Positions 1-6,418 of a DNA stretch of 12,453 nucleotides are shown in pieces (position 1 is the stretch's first letter; every line of letters begins with the position of its first letter). A program made the translations under genes and the position numbers. A model generated the notes under the pieces. That model saw only the letters and a list, made by a program, of their open reading frames with translations, ran no database searches and was not told where the DNA came from. Origin of the DNA: Flavobacteriaceae bacterium (GTDB lineage: Bacteria; Bacteroidota; Bacteroidia; Flavobacteriales; Flavobacteriaceae); NCBI GenBank assembly GCA_016763715.1, contig JAESTG010000182.1:1-12453 (forward strand), read 5' to 3'.

Positions 1-1337
1 GAGCCATTACCGTTAGTCCAAAATACATCCAGAGTTGAAGTTCCGTCACCATCTACGTCCAAATTGCTAGCATTTACTGTTGGCGAATCCAATAAATCAT
101 GTGCTGGAAAAGTTCCAGTACTAGAAATACAATTCCAACCCATTTGATCCAGCGCGGCCCAAAAAGCATTGGCATTACCACCAGAGGCACGCTTATTCAA
201 TACGATGGCCCAAGTGTAACCACTATTGGAACGCACCCAGTAACTCGCTGTTCCATCTACGGCCCCACTATGCCACCAATTATTAGCACCATTCACTGAC
301 CATCCTTTAGCATAGCTCGCATTATTGGCCGAAGGTGTCACCATGGTATTTATAGAGTTTATATTTATAATATCTGGTTTGGTTGTAAACCCATCAACAG
401 CCACTAACAATCTCACCATGTCTCGCGCAGTTGCGACCCATCCACCATGTCCATCCATGGCATTAAGATTAAACCCTCCATATTCCCATGGCACCTGATT
501 CCCACTACCATAGAGATCGAGCGTTGTAAATCCGTTTCCAACATACTCCCCTTCTCGTTCCATTTTATCATCCAACAAATTCTCACCTATGTGCATATCA
601 TAAATTCCTAACGGATGAAAAATCTCCTGTTTCATAAACTCTTCATAAGTTAGACCCGACACCTCTTCTATAATCTCGCTAAGGACTAAAAAACCCATAT
701 TGGAATATGCATAATTGCTTCCAGGTGTAAAGTTGAGATTCTTCTCAAGTAAATAATTGATTAGAAATTCTTCTTTCACTGGGTTTTGTTCTCCTTGAGA
801 TTGAGTGATTTGTAAGGGAGCCATGATAGGATCACAGCCCTCAAAGAACCATGGATATGGCACCGTAGGATTAGGAAAACAATCGACACTTCTATCCCAA
901 CCTGCTGCATGTTCTAACAACATTTGCACCGTAATATCGTACACTCGATTATCGGGAATATTACTATTTGAAAAATACCAGTGATTTTCCAAAATGCCAC
1001 CAGTTCCAAAAACTTTATCATTGAGATTAATTTCCCCATTTTCAATAAGTTTCATGATACCTACCGATGTAATAGATTTAGAAACACTTGCTATTCGAAA
1101 CATATGATAAGGCTGAGTAACCTCACTCCCCGAAATATTGGCATTCCCAAAAGAGCGCATATATTTCAATTCTCCATTCTTTGCCAATGCCATAGTAAGG
1201 CTAGGAATATCATACGTTGCCATGAAGGACTGTATTTGACTATCGCAATCACTCATCTCGGGAACCGAAATACCCGTTTGTCCATATGTAACAGTAGTGA
1301 AAAGCATTAGAAATGCTAGTTGTAAAATTCGTTTCAT
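1..1337 (-). CDS. Secreted serine hydrolase, beta-lactamase/penicillin-binding (class C-like) fold; 3' end off the window
   Basis: Starts at the ATG at 1337-1335 and stays open for 445 codons to the left edge, so the C-terminus is missing. Residues 1-20 form a signal peptide ending T-Y-G-Q, so the protein is exported. The three active-site boxes of the Pfam Beta-lactamase (PF00144) family are present: S84-V-S-K87 (SxxK, nucleophile), Y211-S-N213 (YxN) and H356-S-G358 (the HxG/KTG equivalent). Members of this family are class C beta-lactamases, D-Ala-D-Ala carboxypeptidases, esterases or peptidases; the sequence alone does not say which substrate is used. After the catalytic domain the chain continues past residue 420 with an Asp/Gly-rich D427-V-D-G-D-G432 loop, resembling a calcium-binding or FG-GAP/VCBS-like repeat, so an accessory C-terminal domain is likely. 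It is divergent from the sigma factor gene and has its own copy of the shared promoter motif about 25 bases upstream of the ATG. Confidence 0.9.
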   Translation of the reverse strand, partial: MKRILQLAFLMLFTTVTYGQTGISVPEMSDCDSQIQSFMATYDIPSLTMALAKNGELKYMRSFGNANISGSEVTQPYHMFRIASVSKSITSVGIMKLIENGEINLNDKVFGTGGILENHWYFSNSNIPDNRVYDITVQMLLEHAAGWDRSVDCFPNPTVPYPWFFEGCDPIMAPLQITQSQGEQNPVKEEFLINYLLEKNLNFTPGSNYAYSNMGFLVLSEIIEEVSGLTYEEFMKQEIFHPLGIYDMHIGENLLDDKMEREGEYVGNGFTTLDLYGSGNQVPWEYGGFNLNAMDGHGGWVATARDMVRLLVAVDGFTTKPDIININSINTMVTPSANNASYAKGWSVNGANNWWHSGAVDGTASYWVRSNSGYTWAIVLNKRASGGNANAFWAALDQMGWNCISSTGTFPAHDLLDSPTVNASNLDVDGDGTSTLDVFWTNGNG

Positions 1338-1361
1338 TGTATACTTTTTATAGTTGTTTTG

Positions 1362-1392
1362 ATACATCGAAATAAAATGAAAATGTCATCAC
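1362..1392 (-). promoter_or_regulatory. Putative ECF-type promoter of the serine hydrolase gene
   Basis: Read on the minus strand, GTGATGACATTT (1392-1381) is followed after 11 bases by CGATGTAT (1369-1362). The start-to-start distance of 23 bases between the two boxes suits -35 and -10 elements of an ECF sigma factor. A start of transcription would fall near 1355, leaving a short leader of roughly 20 bases before the ATG at 1337. The same two boxes at the same spacing occur at 1413-1443 and 6161-6191 on the plus strand. That this is a promoter and not an operator is inferred. Confidence 0.7.
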
Positions 1393-1412
1393 GATTAAAA
1401 AAATACATCATT

Positions 1413-1443
1413 GTGATGACATTTCAAAAGTTGGTCGATGTAT
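1413..1443 (+). promoter_or_regulatory. Putative autoregulated ECF-type promoter of the sigma/anti-sigma/CHAT operon
   Basis: GTGATGACATTT at 1413-1424 is followed after 11 bases by CGATGTAT at 1436-1443, both boxes identical to the divergent copy at 1392-1362. The leader to the sigma factor ATG at 1505 would be about 55 bases. The sigma gene is the first gene downstream, which is the usual arrangement for a self-activating ECF sigma factor. The two back-to-back -35-like boxes, 20 bases apart, form a perfect 12-base inverted repeat. Confidence 0.72.
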
Positions 1444-1504
1444 GGTTGAAAAGTACAGATAAAGTGAACTAAAAAATTGTGTAACTTTCCCTTGGTAACA
1501 AAGC

Positions 1505-2080
1505 ATGAGGGAAACAGAACAAATACTAAGTCAGCTAAAGTTAATATCAGCCATCAAAGCCAATGATAATGGTGTATTAAAACGTCTGTACCAAGACAAC
1601 TATAAAAAAGTAGAAGTTTTTATTCTGAAAAATAACGGATCTATGCCCCAAGCAAAAGACACCTATCAAGAGGCATTTATTGCCATGTATCAAAATGTCA
1701 AGGCAGGCAAATTTAGCCCAATCAGCGAAACGGCATTGCAAGGCTATTTGTATCAAATAGCGAAAAATAAATGGACAGATTTCTTGCGCTCTTCACATTT
1801 TAAAAAAACATCGCAGATAGAGGATGGTTTTCTTATTAAAGATGAGGATTCAATATTAATTTCCTTTGATATTTCTGAAGACAATTACAACCCAAAGAAT
1901 CATGCCATGGAGGCATTCAAACATTTAGGAGACGAATGTAAAAAGCTGTTAGAAATATTCTATTTTCAGAAGAAATCATTGCGAGAAATTGCCGTATTCT
2001 TCAATATAGGTGAAGCATCGGCTCGTAATAAAAAATACCGCTGTATTCAGAAATTAAGAGATTTAGTATCCCCAAATTGA
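1505..2080 (+). CDS. ECF-family RNA polymerase sigma factor
   Basis: A 191-residue protein with the two-domain build of ECF sigma factors. Region 2 lies at about residues 26-97, with the core-binding stretch around D52-T-Y-Q-E-A-F and the segment L-Y-Q-I-A-K-N-K-W (82-90) that precedes the DNA-melting helix. Region 4 lies at about 136-188, with a helix-turn-helix near S158-L-R-E-I-A to A173-R-N-K-K that would read the -35 box. The linker between them (about 100-130) is acidic. It would direct RNA polymerase to a small set of promoters, most plausibly those carrying the GTGATGAC/CGATGTAT motif, including its own. The stop codon is 7 bases before the next start, so the two genes are co-transcribed. 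No cognate metal or ligand site is visible. The family call is firm; the target promoters are inferred. Confidence 0.92.
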   Translation: MRETEQILSQLKLISAIKANDNGVLKRLYQDNYKKVEVFILKNNGSMPQAKDTYQEAFIAMYQNVKAGKFSPISETALQGYLYQIAKNKWTDFLRSSHFKKTSQIEDGFLIKDEDSILISFDISEDNYNPKNHAMEAFKHLGDECKKLLEIFYFQKKSLREIAVFFNIGEASARNKKYRCIQKLRDLVSPN

Positions 2081-2087
2081 TAACAAA

Positions 2088-2855
2088 GTGAACACGAATA
2101 ACGACATATCACAAGAACAATTAGAGCAGATAGATAGCTACCTTCAAAACAGTATGCCTGAAGATGAGCGCACTCTATTTGAACATAAATTACAAACTGA
2201 CGAAAATTTTAAAGTGCTTTTCGAAGACATTAAAAAACTAATTCTTGGTATCGAAAGTGCATCCTTGAAAAGTAGCTTAGATGGATTTCATAATGAAATG
2301 ATTCCTGTAAAAACAATAGATTTGAAGTCGGCTTCCAAAAAAACTACTTCAAAGACTAAACTATCTCCTTTTACAAGAATAAAATGGTACGCAGCAGCTT
2401 CCATCATTGTATTACTCGGCTTATTTTTACTAAAAAACGACACCTCTCCTTCGGAGCAATTATTCGCTCAACATTTCTTACCAGACCCGGGATTACCCAC
2501 CACCATGGGTAGCGAACAAAATTTTGCATTTTATGATGCAATGGTAAATTATAAGCAAGGAGACTATTCAAAGGCTATTAGTAAGTGGCAAGTACTAACT
2601 GAAGCAGGTAAAAAATCAGATACGCTCTACTACTTTTTAGGGGTAGCACATTTGGCCAATGGCAATCAAAATGATGCCATTAATTATCTGCAAAATTTAC
2701 AGGATAGGGAGCGAAACTCTTTTCAAAAAGAAACAGCTCTTTACCTCGGACTCGCATACTTAAAAGCTGATAACGTGGAGGATGCGAAAAAATATCTTAC
2801 TTTTAGTGGAACAGTAAGTGCCCAGAAAATACTTTCTGACTTAAAGAACAACTAA
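2088..2855 (+). CDS. Single-pass membrane protein with extracytoplasmic TPRs, probable anti-sigma factor
   Basis: I use the GTG at 2088: the next in-frame ATG is residue 24, inside the predicted N-terminal helical domain, and the bases AACAAAG lie just upstream or overlap the start, as they do before the sigma gene ATG. Residues 1-98 form a cytoplasmic helical domain (D-S-Y-L-Q-N-S-M-P-E-D-E-R at 16-28), typical of Bacteroidota anti-sigma factors but without Cys, so it lacks the zinc motif of ZAS-type proteins. One transmembrane segment at about 100-119 follows. The outer part (about 140-255) holds two or three TPR-like helix pairs, such as Y-K-Q-G-D-Y-S-K-A-I and L-G-V-A-H-L-A-N-G-N. Position right after an ECF sigma gene suggests that the inner domain holds the sigma factor at the membrane while the outer TPRs sense or bind a partner, perhaps the TPR-CHAT protein encoded 7 bases downstream. 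The anti-sigma role is inferred from architecture and context. Confidence 0.78.
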   Translation: MNTNNDISQEQLEQIDSYLQNSMPEDERTLFEHKLQTDENFKVLFEDIKKLILGIESASLKSSLDGFHNEMIPVKTIDLKSASKKTTSKTKLSPFTRIKWYAAASIIVLLGLFLLKNDTSPSEQLFAQHFLPDPGLPTTMGSEQNFAFYDAMVNYKQGDYSKAISKWQVLTEAGKKSDTLYYFLGVAHLANGNQNDAINYLQNLQDRERNSFQKETALYLGLAYLKADNVEDAKKYLTFSGTVSAQKILSDLKNN

Positions 2856-2862
2856 CTATTTT

Positions 2863-5800
2863 ATGATTGCATTCCTTCGGAAATATTGGGGTATTTGCGC
2901 AGTTTTTATATGTTGCCATTCGTTTTCAGGCTACGGTCAAAATACAGATACTCCTGAGCTCAGTACCATAGAAAATCTACTGTCAGAAAATAAAATTACC
3001 GAGGCCGAAACGGTACTTCAGCAAAAACTATCCTCCTTTTTATCGAACAATCAAATTGACTCACTATATCAATTTCCTATATATATTGGTAAAATTGAAG
3101 CAAAAAAAGGAACTACAGAAACAGCAGCAAAAGCAGCTGAAGACTTTATTGCAAATTTAAAATCTCGCACCTCCAATCCAAGAACTTTATTTAAGGCTTA
3201 TCGCAGCCTCGACAAACTATATGTTAATTTGGGTGATGACGCTAGTTCAGTTATTGCTTCTAAAAAAGCTTTAGAATATGCCCGACAGACTTCCGATATT
3301 ACGCAAAAGGAGCTAGGTGAAATCAATTATGCGATTGGTGGTAACTATTATGCCATGTACAATTTGAGCAATGCTGTTAACTATTTCAAGGCATCCGTTA
3401 CGGCATATGAAAAATCTAATTCAGCAAAAAAAGAGAAACTAGCAGATGCCTATAATGGTGTGGCTGTGTACATGTGGACGCTCAACAAGCTAGACAGCGC
3501 AGAAGTATATTTCCACAAAGCCATTGCGACCACCAAGGAAAGTAAATTAGAAGCTTTTGATCGAGACTACTACATTGTTACCTTTCAATTCAATCTAGCA
3601 TTAGTTGTTGATGCGCAGGGTCACTTAGGCGCGGCTATAGAATTAAAGAAAGAGCTCATTTCGAAACTACAAACCATCATCAATGGCTCTCCAGACGAAG
3701 TTTTGGTAAAAAAAGCAAAACGACTACAAGCTTCCGCCATTTCAAATTTGGCTGCTTTTTACAATGACACAGGCTACTTTGCAAGGGCCTACAAGATGTT
3801 AAAATACGCTCACAAAAAAAAGAAGGAACTATATGGGGTAGATAGTCCTCGTTTGGGAATAAGTTCATATCAAATAGCAACTTCGGAAGTACAATTGAGG
3901 GAATTCGACAAAAGTATCGCAACGGCGAATGAGGCATTGGTCAATTTGAAAAAAGCGCAGAGTCGCTATTTATCTGTTGAAGGAGATCTTTTATATATTT
4001 TGGCGAAAGCCTATTCAGAAAAAAAAGAAATAAAGCACGCAAAAGAGCTATATGAAGAAAGTGAAGCTCTTTACAATGAAGCATATCCAACTGAATACAG
4101 TCGGGAATATCTAATTCTGCTACGAGATTACGCACTGTTCTTGGCCGAAAATAATGAACCCAATAAAGCAATAGCTCTTGCCGAAAAAGTCTATGATTAT
4201 ATTCGAAAAAATAATGGGGAAGATAGCTTTCCAATTATTAAAGAAATAACCAATCGCTCACAGGTCTATTTTGCGGCTGGAGATTACGCAAATTCATATC
4301 AGTGGGCCAATAAAGGAAATAGGTATTTGGACCAAAAAATCTCGCAGGTTACTTCGATACTAGATTCTATTCAAATTGAATATTACAGACCGACTATTAC
4401 AGTGTTAGAAGTCCAATCTCTTTTAAAAACGAAAACCAGTATTGACACCCTATTTCTGAAAGAACAAGTTACTAAAATAGAAAAAGCCGTTTTTTTTCTA
4501 GAAAAACGAAAGACCACCACAATTAATATTGAAGACATTAATAGTTTACTAACCGAATACAAAAGTTTGAACAGTCTCTCCAAACAGTTGTATTACCGTC
4601 TTTACAAGGCTACCAAACAGCCAGCATATTTGGACAAAACCATAGCGATTCAAGAATCAGGTATTTACAATAGAATTCGCACAAAATTTAATATCCGAAA
4701 GAACATACGTTTTGGTGGTATTCCTTCGAAATTGAAGGCCCGTGAGAAAGAATTGAAACAATTAATCTCAAGTGCATTAAAGACCGATGAGGAAGAAAAA
4801 ATTAAAGACTATTTTAAGGCAAATGAAGCTTGGAATACCTTCTTAGATTCATTAAAACATGATTATCCCAAATACTATCAATTAAGATATTCAACCATAG
4901 AACAACCTATCACCAACCTACAGAAGAGTATCTCAGAAAACACTACTGTGGTACGTTATTTCTTTATCGAAACCCAACTGTACGCCTTGGTTGTTTCTAA
5001 AACAGAAAAAAAATTAATAGAATTGGATTCAGAAAACCTTGATGAAAGTATTACTCAATTAGGTGAAAATCAAGGTGATTTAAGCAAGGTAGCCCCATTA
5101 TATCACCAATTATATCTTCAACTATGGGAGCCATTGAAAACCTTAGTTAATTCAGAAAATGTGGTCATTGTACCCGATGGAATACTTTTCAATTTAAGTT
5201 TTGAAACTTTGACCCCGTCTCAAATCAACTCATTTCAGGAGCTTGGCACCAACAGTTTATTGGCCAACTATTTCATATCCTATAATTACAGCTTATTGTT
5301 ACTTGATGAAGCGCAAAAAAGCATTGATTACAGTAGTAATTTTGTAGCCTTTGCACCAGAGTTTACAGATAAAATGAAGAAAGATTATCAAATCGGTATT
5401 ACGGACTCGTTAGAATTGGATAAAACTTATTTAACCTTACTTCCTCAGCATTTCAGTGTTGACATTGCAAAGCGGTATTCTAAACAATTTAATGGAACGT
5501 CCTTTCTCAACGAAAAATCGACCAAACAATTATTTACGACCAACGCCAAGGAGCATAAAATAATCCATATTGCAACTCACGCTGAATCAAATAATATGAG
5601 CCCTCAATTGTCTCGATTGGTTTTCGCAAAAGATTCAAATGATAAAAATGGATTGACAGATAACTATTTGTATACCTATGAGATTTACAACCAAAATCTA
5701 TCCTCAAATTTGGCGATTCTAACGGCTTGTGAAACAGGAAAGCCTACATACCAGCCAGGTCAAGGAATGATTTCATTGGCTCACGCTTTCAATTACGCTG

Positions 5801-6108
5801 GAAGTGAAAGCACCTTGACCAGTCTTTGGAAAATTGATGAAAAATCTAGCACCGAAATTATTGGTCATTTCTATGAAAACTTGAAAAAAGGATGGCCTAA
5901 AAATCAAGCCCTTCGCCAAGCAAAACTAACCTATTTGGCCAGCGCAGAAGGCCGTACAGCCGAACCGCAATATTGGGCTGGTTTGGTATTGATGGGAAAT
6001 GCTGCACCCATCCAATTATCTTCTAGAGTTCCAATCTGGATATGGATTTTAGGTAGCGTCTTGCTACTTTTCCTACTCTTCTATTTCTTTAAAACAAGAC
6101 GCACTTAA
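2863..6108 (+). CDS. Exported TPR-CHAT protein (caspase-like cysteine protease fold) with C-terminal membrane anchor
   Basis: A 1081-residue protein. Residues 1-25 look like a signal peptide (F-S-G-Y-G before Q26). Residues of about 60-500 are helical repeats of TPR type, for example around 150-185, 190-225, 290-325, 373-410 and 415-452. Residues of about 695-1047 form a CHAT domain: H902-I-A-T-H906 and A-C956-E-T-G carry the expected catalytic His and Cys, followed by the family hallmark S-L-W-K-I-D and the final Y-W-A-G-L-V-L-M-G. A single hydrophobic helix at about 1057-1076 followed by K-T-R-R-T anchors the C-terminus, so the bulk of the protein should face the periplasm. CHAT domains are clan CD peptidases related to caspases and separase; TPR-CHAT proteins act as effectors in several bacterial systems. 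As third gene of the sigma operon it may sense envelope signals or process the anti-sigma protein; that is inference. The substrate is unknown. Confidence 0.9.
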   Translation: MIAFLRKYWGICAVFICCHSFSGYGQNTDTPELSTIENLLSENKITEAETVLQQKLSSFLSNNQIDSLYQFPIYIGKIEAKKGTTETAAKAAEDFIANLKSRTSNPRTLFKAYRSLDKLYVNLGDDASSVIASKKALEYARQTSDITQKELGEINYAIGGNYYAMYNLSNAVNYFKASVTAYEKSNSAKKEKLADAYNGVAVYMWTLNKLDSAEVYFHKAIATTKESKLEAFDRDYYIVTFQFNLALVVDAQGHLGAAIELKKELISKLQTIINGSPDEVLVKKAKRLQASAISNLAAFYNDTGYFARAYKMLKYAHKKKKELYGVDSPRLGISSYQIATSEVQLREFDKSIATANEALVNLKKAQSRYLSVEGDLLYILAKAYSEKKEIKHAKELYEESEALYNEAYPTEYSREYLILLRDYALFLAENNEPNKAIALAEKVYDYIRKNNGEDSFPIIKEITNRSQVYFAAGDYANSYQWANKGNRYLDQKISQVTSILDSIQIEYYRPTITVLEVQSLLKTKTSIDTLFLKEQVTKIEKAVFFLEKRKTTTINIEDINSLLTEYKSLNSLSKQLYYRLYKATKQPAYLDKTIAIQESGIYNRIRTKFNIRKNIRFGGIPSKLKAREKELKQLISSALKTDEEEKIKDYFKANEAWNTFLDSLKHDYPKYYQLRYSTIEQPITNLQKSISENTTVVRYFFIETQLYALVVSKTEKKLIELDSENLDESITQLGENQGDLSKVAPLYHQLYLQLWEPLKTLVNSENVVIVPDGILFNLSFETLTPSQINSFQELGTNSLLANYFISYNYSLLLLDEAQKSIDYSSNFVAFAPEFTDKMKKDYQIGITDSLELDKTYLTLLPQHFSVDIAKRYSKQFNGTSFLNEKSTKQLFTTNAKEHKIIHIATHAESNNMSPQLSRLVFAKDSNDKNGLTDNYLYTYEIYNQNLSSNLAILTACETGKPTYQPGQGMISLAHAFNYAGSESTLTSLWKIDEKSSTEIIGHFYENLKKGWPKNQALRQAKLTYLASAEGRTAEPQYWAGLVLMGNAAPIQLSSRVPIWIWILGSVLLLFLLFYFFKTRRT

Positions 6109-6160
6109 ACTCTATTTTACTTTCTTTTTTGTTTTTATGAAGTCATTTCAGAAAAAAAGT

Positions 6161-6191
6161 GTGATGACATTTTCAATGTATTACGATGAGA
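6161..6191 (+). promoter_or_regulatory. Putative ECF-type promoter of the mini-protein/transglutaminase unit
   Basis: GTGATGACATTT at 6161-6172 is followed after 11 bases by CGATGAGA at 6184-6191. The first 15 bases equal the serine hydrolase copy and the second box keeps CGATG at exactly the same distance. It lies in the 111-base gap between the CHAT gene and the small ORF at 6220, whose leader would be about 20 bases. Its presence means the downstream genes are probably a separate transcript controlled with the sigma operon and not only read-through from it. Confidence 0.68.
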
Positions 6192-6219
6192 TTATAAACT
6201 AGTCAAATTCCGTAGCAAC

Positions 6220-6399
6220 ATGAAAACTCATATTCGCTTTCTAATAATCACCTTATGCGCACTATCATCAAACTTTTTAATTAGCCAAACTCAAATTCGG
6301 GGCATTGATTATACAGCTGAAGACAGTTCTGGAATCTATTTTGTGACTCTAATGACAGCGAAAAACGAGACGAACATTTTTAAAGTAATCAAAAACTAA
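6220..6399 (+). CDS. 59-residue exported mini-protein ending in a partial T9SS sorting-tail-like segment
   Basis: ATG at 6220, stop TAA at 6397-6399. Residues 1 to about 24 are a signal peptide (M-K-T-H-I-R, then a hydrophobic stretch ending F-L-I-S before Q25). The remaining 35 residues end in S-G-I-Y-F-V-T-L and then F-K-V-I-K-N, which resembles the last third of a type A T9SS C-terminal sorting domain (the usual G-I-Y-F-V-K-L ... K-K-I-I-K-N ending). The earlier half of that domain and any passenger are missing. It is the first gene after the promoter-like motif at 6161 and ends 19 bases before the transglutaminase-like gene. It could be a real small secreted peptide of the regulon, or the remnant of a larger T9SS cargo gene after an internal deletion. 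Expression is unproven. Confidence 0.62.
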   Translation: MKTHIRFLIITLCALSSNFLISQTQIRGIDYTAEDSSGIYFVTLMTAKNETNIFKVIKN

Positions 6400-6418
6400 T
6401 TCAGAAAAACTAGAAATT

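Noticed and set aside
981..1310. 109-residue plus-strand ORF
   Set aside because: It is antisense to the serine hydrolase, whose catalytic motifs are intact on the minus strand; the ORF product has no recognisable features.
1381..1424. Perfect 12-base inverted repeat read as a hairpin terminator or a dimeric repressor operator
   Set aside because: The 20-base loop and absence of a T-run argue against a terminator, and each arm recurs with the same downstream CGATG box; the single-arm copy at 6161 shows that the palindrome is a by-product of two divergent promoters. An operator is not fully excluded.
6109..6150. T-rich tract after the CHAT gene as a Rho-independent terminator
   Set aside because: No adequate GC stem precedes the T-rich tract; only a 4-base TGAA/TTCA pairing is visible.
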